From Bacillota bacterium (lineage in GTDB: Bacteria; Bacillota; Sulfobacillia; Sulfobacillales; Sulfobacillaceae), in NCBI GenBank assembly GCA_023381095.1, contig JAMCTO010000018.1:1-7693 (forward strand): a stretch of 7,693 nt of DNA, read 5' to 3'. Below the pieces are notes generated by a model. The model had not been told where the DNA came from, did no database searches, and saw only the letters and a program-made list of their open reading frames with translations. The position numbers and the translations under genes are program-made. Below are positions 1-6,371 of this stretch, piece after piece. Numbering within the stretch: position 1 is the first letter of the stretch; the number at the start of each line of letters is the position of its first letter.

Positions 1-1
1 A

Positions 2-430
2 GACCGCGCCTTGGAGGCAGCGTGCCGACTAGCCGAAGCAGATCTCCACGTCGTGTTGGTTCACTGGCGAAAGGAATTTAGCGCCCGGAACCAATTTCAA
101 GAACGGCTTCGATCGCTTCCCGTGGATGTTTTTCGCGAAGCACAGGTTATGGAGATAACCCAAGGGGGGCATGGGTATCAGGTGAGGGTCTGCACGGGTT
201 CCCAGCAAGAACGAACGGTTACGGTTGCCGATATCTTGGTGCGCATCGGAATGGAGCCGGACGTAGAACCAGGGTTTGGTATTGGGGTGCCCCAGGAGAC
301 GGTGCCCAGCCATCCCCGAGATGACCTGTTGGTAGTGGGCGACGCCACAGTGCCACCAGCTTACCGCAGTTTGGTGGCTGCCTATGCAAGCGGCATGCAA
401 GCCGCCAAACTTTTAGTCATGAATGAGTAG
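2..430 (+). CDS. C-terminal part of a thioredoxin-reductase / ferredoxin-NADP-reductase-like flavoprotein (5' end outside window)
   Basis: The frame is open from base 2, so the gene begins upstream; a TTG at 11 is internal. The 142 visible residues start with DRALEAACRLAE, which matches the helix after the second dinucleotide-binding glycine motif (GGGDxAxExA) of class II pyridine-nucleotide disulfide reductases. Next comes VHWRKEFSAR (about 20-29), the place of the HRRxxFRA NADPH-phosphate motif. The FAD-binding VVGDAT signature (about 111-116) and the AYRSLVAAYASGMQAA helix then lead to the C terminus, as in TrxB and YumC-type proteins. The family passes electrons from NAD(P)H through FAD to thioredoxin, ferredoxin or related acceptors in the cytosol. 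The redox CxxC region, if present, would lie outside the window, so thioredoxin reductase cannot be separated from a ferredoxin reductase or orphan flavoprotein. Two of the usual three arginines of the phosphate-binding motif appear replaced by W and S. Confidence 0.85.
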   Translation, partial: DRALEAACRLAEADLHVVLVHWRKEFSARNQFQERLRSLPVDVFREAQVMEITQGGHGYQVRVCTGSQQERTVTVADILVRIGMEPDVEPGFGIGVPQETVPSHPRDDLLVVGDATVPPAYRSLVAAYASGMQAAKLLVMNE

Positions 431-466
431 GACTGGGACATATGTTGGTGAAGTGAGGTGATAGAC

Positions 467-1018
467 ATGCCTGAAGTTAAGGATGTCCTGGCCCCGGATT
501 TAGATGTGCTGTTTGTCGGGTACAATCCTGGAGTGAAGTCAGGGCTGATGGAACATCATTTCGCAGGTCCCGGGAATCTTTTTTGGTCATTGCTGGCCGA
601 CAGCGGTTTAACGGGACATCGACTACGTCCCGAACAAGATCAGGAACTCCCGGTCTGGCGTCTAGGCATTACAAACATTGTGGACCGGGTGACCCCAGGA
701 ACCCAAGACTTGCTCACGGTAGAGTTGGCACAAGGGGCTTTGCAACTGCAAAAGAAAATCCGTCACTGGAACCCTAAAATTGTCGCATTTTTAGGCAAGG
801 ACATCTACCGCTATTTTGCTGGATTGTCCAGGTCGGCAATGATTCCGTGGGGATTGCAAACCCATTCTCTGAAAACGCCTCTTTTTTTCGTGGCTCCCAA
901 TCCTAGCCGCCGATCAACTCTGCCTTATGAAGTTCGACTCCGGTATTTTCGAGAGATAAAGAACTTGGTGGTTTGGGGTGTGGAACCGTACCCTAAAAGC
1001 TCACCCGAGTTATATTGA
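467..1018 (+). CDS. mug: G/U mismatch-specific DNA glycosylase (Mug/TDG family)
   Basis: This is a base-excision repair enzyme expected to remove uracil, or thymine-like adducts, opposite guanine. Key motifs in the 183-residue product are GYNPG at 18-22 (its Asn is the family's catalytic water-binding residue, as in INPG of E. coli Mug), HHFAGPGNLFW at 30-40, GITNIVDRVT at 67-76, FLGK at 108-111, WGLQT at 128-132 and PNPS at 144-147, the minor-groove intercalation loop. In that loop the usual NPSGLSR reads NPSRRST. Length is close to E. coli Mug (168 residues). I chose ATG 467 because GAGGTGAT lies six bases upstream; a GTG at 458 overlaps that ribosome binding site and is unlikely to be the start. 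The gene follows the flavoprotein by 36 bases and may be co-transcribed with it. Its last 26 bases overlap the convergent gene on the other strand. Confidence 0.88.
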   Translation: MPEVKDVLAPDLDVLFVGYNPGVKSGLMEHHFAGPGNLFWSLLADSGLTGHRLRPEQDQELPVWRLGITNIVDRVTPGTQDLLTVELAQGALQLQKKIRHWNPKIVAFLGKDIYRYFAGLSRSAMIPWGLQTHSLKTPLFFVAPNPSRRSTLPYEVRLRYFREIKNLVVWGVEPYPKSSPELY

Positions 1019-2003
1019 TAAAGCCTCCTTGAGAATTGGCTAAAACAACACCTTTGGGTCCGTTGCTAAAAAGGTTGGATGACTCAGGCAAGGTATGCAG
1101 AGCTCCTTGACCAAAGGCTACCAAAGATGGCTCAATGCCCGCTACAATCAACGTGCCTCCGTCAGTGACGCCCAGTTCTGGAGTTAGTGCGGCAGGCCAT
1201 CGGTACCAGTAGGTACCATGAGAAGTGCTAAGCACCAAGAGATATGCTGGTATCGGTGCCTGCCGGTTCATAAGCACTGCCACTCCCTGAGAAAACGATA
1301 GCGTGCTGACAATTGCGGGCCAATGATTGGGATTTACTGAAAACAATTTGGCAATGTGGCCGGTAGCTAATGCGAGTTGATTGACGGTGCCGTGATTGTC
1401 GAAGACAAACTGATTTCCCCCATCAACAAAGGGGTCTGGACTGGTGGCTGTATCATATTGGGCAAAGCGCGTCGGGTAGGGACTGGAGATTTGGTGTGTG
1501 GCACCAGCCGAGGTAACGTATTCTAGCCCTTGGTTCGTAAGGTTTGGCGCATGTCCATGGGGAACAATGGTAATCGTGCCCCCGGGGTGCAGCCAATGAA
1601 TTTGGTTGTTAAGAACCCAAGCAATGCTGTGTCCATTGGGTGCCGCGGTTAAGGTCCCAATGGGATCGGTCGGCGCGTTGGCCAGGTTATAGCGGTGGTC
1701 TTGATAGAGCCAACGTCCCTGTCCGTCGTGCAAGGCGTAACTGACCGCACTGTGGGCGGTGATAGGAAGATACCACTCGCCTCCGGCAATGGCGCCGGGC
1801 AAGAGCGGCACAGAGACGGTCTGGTCATGAGCATTGGTTCCGAAGGAAAGGCTTTGCGTATGGTTGGGCCATACCACCGGGCGGTTGGAGTACCAGGTCA
1901 CTGTTGTGGTTTCGGTGAGATGACGTTGATGATACCAGTAAAACGCGCTAAAAATGAGGATTGCTACCATTAGTGCATAGAGCCATCCGCGTCCCGATTT
2001 CAT
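993..2003 (-). CDS. membrane-anchored extracytoplasmic protein of unknown function, possibly beta-propeller-like
   Basis: The 336-residue product has a short positive N terminus, one hydrophobic segment (about 7-24) and a long polar exterior part. The segment is not followed by a lipobox cysteine or a clear signal peptidase site, so it probably stays as an anchor. The exterior part is rich in aromatic residues, Gly, Thr and His. It contains spaced strands such as TAAPNGHSIAWV (119-130), QIHWLHPGG, NQFVFDNHG, YLLVLSTSHGTYWYRW and GVTDGGTLIVAGI, which look like propeller blades; that fold is inference. There is no cysteine at all. ATG 2003 is chosen because AAAGGAG sits at a good distance upstream (2010-2016) and a promoter ends just before it. 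A TTG start at 2036 would lie upstream of the predicted transcript. I do not recognise the family. It is divergent from the lipoprotein operon and convergent with mug. Confidence 0.75.
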   Translation of the reverse strand: MKSGRGWLYALMVAILIFSAFYWYHQRHLTETTTVTWYSNRPVVWPNHTQSLSFGTNAHDQTVSVPLLPGAIAGGEWYLPITAHSAVSYALHDGQGRWLYQDHRYNLANAPTDPIGTLTAAPNGHSIAWVLNNQIHWLHPGGTITIVPHGHAPNLTNQGLEYVTSAGATHQISSPYPTRFAQYDTATSPDPFVDGGNQFVFDNHGTVNQLALATGHIAKLFSVNPNHWPAIVSTLSFSQGVAVLMNRQAPIPAYLLVLSTSHGTYWYRWPAALTPELGVTDGGTLIVAGIEPSLVAFGQGALHTLPESSNLFSNGPKGVVLANSQGGFINITRVSF

Positions 2004-2024
2004 AACCCTCTCCTTTTGGGCATC

Positions 2025-2053
2025 AGAATACCGCAAAACCTAGGCGGGAACAA
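2025..2053 (-). promoter_or_regulatory. sigma-A-like promoter of the 993-2003 gene
   Basis: On the minus strand TTGTTC (2048-2053) is separated by exactly 17 bases from TATTCT (2025-2030). Transcription would start near 2018, just upstream of the AAAGGAG ribosome binding site (2010-2016) of the ATG at 2003. This is a match to consensus by eye, not a measured promoter. Confidence 0.5.
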
Positions 2054-2566
2054 GCTATAGGGCTCACGTTGGTGTGTGATAGATTGCGCCTCTTGTTTTG
2101 GGATTTCGTTCTTCTCCCCGCCTATTGATGCGCGATCAATAAGATTGCCTGGCCTCTACTAGTTTCGACAATTGTGGAACTGTTATTGGCCCTGACACAT
2201 TCAGGTATTCCGGACTTTAGCTCTGGCCGCCCTCTTCGGCACTTCCGCCCACGGTCGAGAAGGCGCTCTGTGGTGCCCATGATGTGCGTAGGCGAAAAAG
2301 ACCAACGGTTCCTTATCCCCCCCAAAATGGTGAATGGCACGTCGGCGGAGTGACCTTCCATCGACCGTTGCATCACACGTGTTCGGAAAGAGTGCTCGCA
2401 CTTCCGACCATTGCATAGCGTTCGCCTCCGCTTCTCCGGAGCACGTTCAGCCACGTTTTGCACACAACGGACTGAATCCTCGGTGAGGGGGCAGAAGACC
2501 ATTCAACCCTAGAACTTAAGGAATCAACCGTGGATCTCCCACAAATCCCTTATGCCCAAAATTTGT
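2054..2566. other. intergenic stretch between divergent genes, no convincing intact gene
   Basis: Roughly half a kilobase separates the promoter of the minus-strand membrane protein from that of the lipoprotein operon. Minus-strand frames are open across much of it (2122-2502 and 2201-2416). Their composition is rich in Arg, His and Pro, and I recognise no domain. The only gene-like signal is the ribosome binding site and start at 2416 listed separately. I see no tRNA-like fold, no array and no clear terminator with a T-run. Confidence 0.4.
2201..2416 (-). pseudogene. possible small gene or decayed gene remnant
   Basis: An ATG at 2416 is preceded by GCGGAGG with an eight-base spacer, which is a good ribosome binding site. 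The start MQWSEVRALFPNT resembles the openings of small hypothetical proteins that begin with a Trp-x-Glu-Val-Arg motif. After that the reading becomes Arg/His-rich and unconvincing, while another minus-strand frame reads GHSADVPFTILGG and stays open to 2122. A frame change near residue 18 followed by decay would explain this. It could equally be a chance frame. No function can be proposed. Confidence 0.25.
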
Positions 2567-2593
2567 TGTAACGTGACGTGGCGAGTTTCCGTT
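2567..2593 (+). promoter_or_regulatory. candidate ECF-sigma promoter of the lipoprotein-sigma-anti-sigma operon
   Basis: TGTAAC (2567-2572) and CGTT (2590-2593) are separated by 17 bases, matching the layout of ECF promoters with an AAC-type -35 and CGT-type -10 (for example the Bacillus SigX/SigW class). A start near 2600 would give a leader of about 40 bases before ATG 2641. ECF operons are commonly transcribed by their own sigma factor, so autoregulation is plausible but inferred. The tandem ACGTG at 2571-2580 overlaps the -35 side. Confidence 0.4.
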
Positions 2594-2640
2594 TGTCATG
2601 GTATCACGACAGTTTTCTATTGAAGAAAGGAGCTCTGACT

Positions 2641-3495
2641 ATGAAACCGCCAATCTCAAGCGTTCTAATGTTGGCAGTCAGTACGGTGGGCGCAACCTTG
2701 ATCCTGACAGGTTGTGGAGTGAGCGGCTCAAGTAGTGCGGCATCTTTGGGCGATGGTGGCCACGTTAGGGCAACGACAAAGAGCATAGCCAAGACGTCGT
2801 CATCGGAATTAGTTGACGAAACACTGCAGTGGTTGTCTTCACGCACTTCGCTGCCGCTGGCAGGCCCGGTGTTGCTGCCTAATCCAGCCTCGGGAGATTG
2901 GGCAGCCCAAGCACAAGGCACTGCGCAAGGGTATCAGATTGAGCTGTGGAATGTGACACAACCTCTTGGGATCAATAGCCCGCATATTTCAGGGGATACC
3001 AAACCGAATTCTCCTGTGGCCTCTTTTGGGATCATGCAATTATCCGCGGGGATGCTTGCGCCGGGCGCTCCAGGTTACTTGACGCCGCTGGAGCAACACA
3101 ATCTGAGCTGGATGACGCTTTCACCGACAAACGGCACACCAGTGGCACTCGGGACTGTCACCGGATTTCGTTATACGGCAGTGCAAGGAACAGTTGTGGA
3201 CTGGGGAATGGGGAGCTGGACACTAGAAGTCTCTGGCGGTTCTTCAGGCCAAGAAATTCAAGCAGCGCAGCCCGTGGTTTCCTATCTTGAGACCCATAGG
3301 TTGCCGATTGGCCCAGGAATTGTTGCTATTCGCCTGACAGGAAGTGGAGCCACAACCATGATTGACTGGATTAACGGCCGGCAATTGTCATGGGTCCAAT
3401 ATGCCTCCGATTCAGGCAACAATGCGGTGGCTGCGTGCGCCATGGCTGTCTCTTGGAGAGTTAGGAGTCTGGGTTTGACCCAAGAAAAGAGGTGA
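2641..3495 (+). CDS. surface lipoprotein sharing the anti-sigma ectodomain
   Basis: The 284-residue product opens with a lipoprotein signal peptide: basic start, hydrophobic core at about 8-22, and lipobox LTGC with the lipidated Cys at 25. A Ser/Ala/Gly-rich linker follows. From about 71 to 272 a domain matches the outer part of the anti-sigma protein two genes downstream. Shared landmarks are GYQIELW (97-103), LEQHNLSWM (150-158), GFRY (175-178), SWTLEVSGGS (192-201), VAIRL (228-232) and MIDW (240-243). ATG 2641 is preceded by AAAGGAG at eight bases and opens the signal peptide; the longer frame from 2578 is rejected. The stop TGA is part of the next gene's ribosome binding site, so translation is probably coupled. 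It would sit on the outer face of the membrane. A role as co-sensor, ligand-binding partner or decoy of the anti-sigma factor is inference; I know of no named family. Confidence 0.85.
   Translation: MKPPISSVLMLAVSTVGATLILTGCGVSGSSSAASLGDGGHVRATTKSIAKTSSSELVDETLQWLSSRTSLPLAGPVLLPNPASGDWAAQAQGTAQGYQIELWNVTQPLGINSPHISGDTKPNSPVASFGIMQLSAGMLAPGAPGYLTPLEQHNLSWMTLSPTNGTPVALGTVTGFRYTAVQGTVVDWGMGSWTLEVSGGSSGQEIQAAQPVVSYLETHRLPIGPGIVAIRLTGSGATTMIDWINGRQLSWVQYASDSGNNAVAACAMAVSWRVRSLGLTQEKR
3483..3495 (+). promoter_or_regulatory. strong ribosome binding site of the sigma factor gene
   Basis: AGAAAAGAGGTGA differs at one base from the full anti-Shine-Dalgarno complement AGAAAGGAGGTGA and contains the lipoprotein's TGA stop. 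Six bases after it lies GTC (3502), in the sigma frame. At the next junction the sigma stop sits in GGAGGTGA (3989-3996) and six bases later comes the anti-sigma ATG (4003). The identical geometry places the sigma start at 3502 although the codon there is not a standard start. Confidence 0.6.
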
Positions 3496-3501
3496 AAAGA
3501 C

Positions 3502-3996
3502 GTCGAGTATCATGACTGGATCGACCCATGGATCGATGAATGGGGCAATAAGATTGCCCAGTTTATTTTGTCCTACGTTCATGATCGGGGAATTGCCCAA
3601 GATTTGGCTCAAGAAGTCTTCGTTCGGCTTGAACAATGGCATCGGCAGCATCCGGACGCATCGGTCCATGGTGGGTGGCTGTATACTACGGCGCGGCATT
3701 TAATTATCGACCATCAGCGGCAGGTGCGGCGAAGCCAGGGAGAAGTGGCTTGGAATGAGCAAACGATGGGGCACACTTCCATGATGCCATCGTTCGAGGA
3801 TCAGATTGCCACTAGGATCACGATACAACAGGCTATAGACCGGTTGGCTCCCAAAGATCGCGAATGCCTCTGGCTCTTTTATTACCAAGAATTGTCGGTG
3901 GATACCATTGCTCAGCAGTTGGGAGTATCGCCTGGCAATGTGCGAACCCGATTGCTCCGTGCCCGGCGCCGATTAGCAAAATTATTGGGGAGGTGA
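3502..3996 (+). CDS. ECF-type RNA polymerase sigma-70 factor, start codon abnormal
   Basis: Counted from 3502 the product is 164 residues, typical for ECF sigma factors. Region 2 covers about 10-77: WIDEWGNKIAQFILSYVHD, then DLAQEVFVRL (34-43) and WLYTTARHLIIDHQRQVRR (59-77). A short acidic linker leads to region 4 (about 108-162) with the helix-turn-helix SVDTIAQQLGVSPGNVRTRL at 132-151. It should direct RNA polymerase to a small regulon and be held by the membrane anti-sigma protein encoded next. The first standard start in frame is TTG 3568, which has no ribosome binding site and would remove conserved region 2.1. The ribosome binding site instead points to GTC 3502. Possible causes are a GTG-to-GTC change, a sequencing error, non-standard initiation, or read-through of the lipoprotein TGA, which is in the same frame. 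Identity as an ECF sigma is very likely; whether this copy is expressed is uncertain. Confidence 0.88.
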   Translation, partial: VEYHDWIDPWIDEWGNKIAQFILSYVHDRGIAQDLAQEVFVRLEQWHRQHPDASVHGGWLYTTARHLIIDHQRQVRRSQGEVAWNEQTMGHTSMMPSFEDQIATRITIQQAIDRLAPKDRECLWLFYYQELSVDTIAQQLGVSPGNVRTRLLRARRRLAKLLGR

Positions 3997-4002
3997 AAGA
4001 AA

Positions 4003-4959
4003 ATGTCGCAAAAACATTCAAACCGGTCATTTCATGAAGAGGAATTGCGTCGCTGGTTTCACGATCAGGGGATGCCGCCGTTGGATCCAGCGTTTCAGTT
4101 TGATCGTCAGCGCTGGGGTCAAGAGACCCGATATCAAAGACGCCGTATTTCCACCGGATTTCGGTACTGGTGGATTTCAATGGCAGCGACCGTATTGCTG
4201 GGATTGGTTGGCGCTGGATACATGATTCACGTTGAGCACTTGCAAAGTTTGGCCCGCTCTCCTCAAACGGTGTCTCGTGGGGCACGGGAACATGGCTGGC
4301 CTGCGGCACTGTGGCCACCGTTGCAATGGGTCAAACCACGAACACGGCTGGCGATTGCTGCCCCAAATCGATTTTTGCCTCCTGGCTCGGCGTGGGCCAG
4401 CCACGCCACGGCAACCGCCAGCGAATACACCATCGAGATTTGGACCGCACATCATATGCTGCCGGTCAATAGTACTTTCCTGGACCAGGTGCGTAGCACC
4501 CGAATCCCGGTTTTAACGATCGGGAGTGAACGCACGGCGCCATTACCTGGCATGGGAGCACCGGGACGACTGGATCCCTTGATTCAACACAATCCCGAGT
4601 GGGCTAGCATGGCGCCGGTTGTGGGATCACCGACTGGGTTGGGAGAGGGAATTCAAGGGTTTCGATATCAAGCAGGAACTAAAACTACTCTTAACTGGTC
4701 TCACAATAGCTGGACATTTCAAGTATCTGGAGGCTCGATGGCCGCGCAATACCAGATCGCGCGCTCTCTAGTCCAGTCCGCCAATCATTGGCCATCGTTT
4801 ACTGGCCTAGTTGCTATACGGCTGAATTCAAACCAAGTGCCCATCGTGGGAATTGATTGGTGGACTCATGGTCAGGTGTTTTGGCTGTGGCTCCAACAAC
4901 CTCAATCAACCAACGTGTCGATGGCGTATTCTTTGCTGAAGTCATGGAAGAAATTTTAA
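4003..4959 (+). CDS. single-pass membrane anti-sigma factor with sensor-like ectodomain
   Basis: The 318-residue product has a charged N-terminal part (1-55, with HEEELRRWFHDQG near 11-23) that should face the cytosol and bind the sigma factor. One membrane helix lies at about 56-76 and is followed by an outer domain. That domain (about 112-315) is paralogous to the upstream lipoprotein: EYTIEIW (141-147), LIQHNPEWASM (193-203), GFRY (219-222), SWTFQVSGGS (236-245), VAIRL (270-274) and GIDW (283-286). The start ATG has GGGGAGGTGA upstream, overlapping the sigma stop, which implies translational coupling. The protein contains no cysteine, so it is not a zinc-binding (HxxxCxxC) anti-sigma factor. 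The call rests on topology and on its place directly after an ECF sigma gene. Signal release by regulated proteolysis or conformational change cannot be decided from sequence. Confidence 0.75.
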   Translation: MSQKHSNRSFHEEELRRWFHDQGMPPLDPAFQFDRQRWGQETRYQRRRISTGFRYWWISMAATVLLGLVGAGYMIHVEHLQSLARSPQTVSRGAREHGWPAALWPPLQWVKPRTRLAIAAPNRFLPPGSAWASHATATASEYTIEIWTAHHMLPVNSTFLDQVRSTRIPVLTIGSERTAPLPGMGAPGRLDPLIQHNPEWASMAPVVGSPTGLGEGIQGFRYQAGTKTTLNWSHNSWTFQVSGGSMAAQYQIARSLVQSANHWPSFTGLVAIRLNSNQVPIVGIDWWTHGQVFWLWLQQPQSTNVSMAYSLLKSWKKF

Positions 4960-5222
4960 TGTGTTGTACTACGATGCGGCCAAGTCCCACCTTTATAATT
5001 TATCGCTGGGGGCTGGCCGATGCCTATGGGCAGTTGCAGATACCTAGGTTTACGGGGTGGTTAGTGTTCTTTTGGGAAATGCGTGTGCTTCCGTCCACAG
5101 TGGGTGGAAAGGCCAATAGCCTTAAAGTCATGGGTGTGGCTATTTTCGCCGTTTGTGCCATGTTTGGAAGAGTATCCCCCCTTACGGATAAAGATTGCCT
5201 TGAGACGTAAACGTAGCCGTGG
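4960..5222. other. convergent intergenic region with imperfect hairpins
   Basis: The region lies between the 3' ends of the anti-sigma gene and the minus-strand ATPase gene. It holds a stem of about nine or ten pairs, two of them G-T, formed by TTCCGTCCAC (5089-5098) and GTGGGTGGAA (5100-5109). A weaker imperfect inverted repeat pairs 4977-4988 with 5008-5019. Neither is followed by a T-run, so they are only possible terminators or mRNA ends for the two converging units. Plus-strand frames are open here but I see no domain or ribosome binding site. Confidence 0.35.
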
Positions 5223-6356
5223 TTACAGGGGCGGCGAGGATATCCGTCGGAGAATCCAATTTTTAAACATGGGTTCGACGAAGGTATAACGACCTCGTCG
5301 TTCTTTACGGAGGATGGATGTGTTGATTAAAGCTGTTAAGGCCCGTTGGACTTGCGTACTTTCCCCTACTTGATAGGGCGGTCTTTGTTGAACCAGGTAT
5401 TCGAGAATCTGCCCCGCTTTGGGAATCGTGAGAATCCGTTTCCACAGTTCATCATAAATTCCTTCCAATTCTTCGTAGGTGCGTACAAGACTTTGGTGCA
5501 TAAGCGTTAGATCGATCATATGTACTCCCGTCAGCTTTGCCCAAACATAGGCTTCGGATAACACTGCCATAACGCAAAATGGGTGACCTCCCGTGTGTTC
5601 GATCATGGAATGGAACGCCGCGGGCTGAATGCTCAAGGATGCTTGGGCAAATTTTTGTTGGGCATATTCTCGCCATTCTTCCTGATCAATGTCCGGTAAA
5701 TGCAATAAAGTGGCAAACCGGTAAAAAGCTTGGCGCCGATCAGCAAATAGTGTTTGCATTAAGGATGGTTCGCTACCGAGAAATAAATAGGACACGCCTT
5801 GTTGGTACTGCATGATCGATCGGAGTTGTTTAAGCAGGGCAGTACCGCCTAAGCGGTCAACTTCTTGAAATTCATCAATCAGGACGATAAGACGGCGTTG
5901 ATCTTTTTGGGCAATGCGCTCCATTGTGGTTAAGGCAATATCAATCAGTTCGAGGGGAGACGGATTGATGGGATTTAATTTAGCGTGTAATTCTAGATCT
6001 TGAATTTTAACAAAAATGTCAGGACTCCCGAGTATTTTGGTGAACTCTTTAAAATTTTGTGTAGTGGAATGAAAAATTCCTGTGCGTAATTGCACAGTCT
6101 TTTCGAATAGTCGGAGTCCGAAATCTTGTAACGACGCCGTGTGGAACAGATCCAGGTCGAGTGTATAATATCCACGTTCTCGCACGCGACGTAAAGTTTC
6201 AGTGGCCACACAGGTTTTCCCGGTGCGGCGAGGACCCGCTAACATGACACTGTCTCCCTGGATCAAACGTTCTGTCAGTTCACGGACAAAACCGTGACGT
6301 TCTAGGACATCGTCGGAGGGCACCACACGTCCTCGCGGGAATACGCTGTCAATCAT
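5223..6356 (-). CDS. AAA/STAND-type ATPase with C-terminal winged-helix-like segment
   Basis: The 377-residue protein carries Walker A GPRRTGKT (41-48), Walker B LIVLIDEFQEV (156-166, acidic pair 161-162), a sensor-like strand FLGSEPSLM (192-200) and TGGHPF (255-260). That last motif is typical of the archaeal-ATPase-like (Pfam ATPase_2 / AAA_14) branch of P-loop ATPases. The end (about 312-373) looks like a winged helix followed by EPMFKNWILRR, also usual for this branch. It should hydrolyse ATP and act as a switch on a partner, possibly DNA. No nuclease, toxin or transposase is fused or adjacent, so the role is open. ATG 6356 has AAGGAG seven bases upstream. Part of the 5' half is AT-rich (18 G or C in bases 6001-6060), unlike the sigma region, which hints at separate ancestry. 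Twin operators in its promoter suggest tight control. Confidence 0.85.
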   Translation of the reverse strand: MIDSVFPRGRVVPSDDVLERHGFVRELTERLIQGDSVMLAGPRRTGKTCVATETLRRVRERGYYTLDLDLFHTASLQDFGLRLFEKTVQLRTGIFHSTTQNFKEFTKILGSPDIFVKIQDLELHAKLNPINPSPLELIDIALTTMERIAQKDQRRLIVLIDEFQEVDRLGGTALLKQLRSIMQYQQGVSYLFLGSEPSLMQTLFADRRQAFYRFATLLHLPDIDQEEWREYAQQKFAQASLSIQPAAFHSMIEHTGGHPFCVMAVLSEAYVWAKLTGVHMIDLTLMHQSLVRTYEELEGIYDELWKRILTIPKAGQILEYLVQQRPPYQVGESTQVQRALTALINTSILRKERRGRYTFVEPMFKNWILRRISSPPL

Positions 6357-6371
6357 AAGGCCACTCCTTAT

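Noticed and set aside
2593..2621. TTGTCA-N17-TCTATT as a sigma-A promoter of the lipoprotein operon
   Set aside because: The hexamers fit moderately, but the start would fall near 2628, inside the lipoprotein ribosome binding site, so it could not give a normal leader.
2578..2640. GTG 2578 as the lipoprotein start
   Set aside because: The extension would bury the signal peptide, lacks a ribosome binding site and overlaps the candidate promoter; ATG 2641 has an ideal site.
3512..3703. ATG-started 63-codon plus-strand frame over the sigma gene start
   Set aside because: It is out of frame with the unmistakable sigma region 2 and has no protein-like content. Its only appeal is that it offers an ATG near the sigma gene's missing start.
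5089..5109. Hairpin as a true rho-independent terminator
   Set aside because: The loop is too tight and there is no T-run on either strand, so it is described only as a possible structure.
4857..5210. 117-codon plus-strand frame
   Set aside because: It begins inside the anti-sigma gene in another frame, has no ribosome binding site, and shows no domain in its intergenic part.
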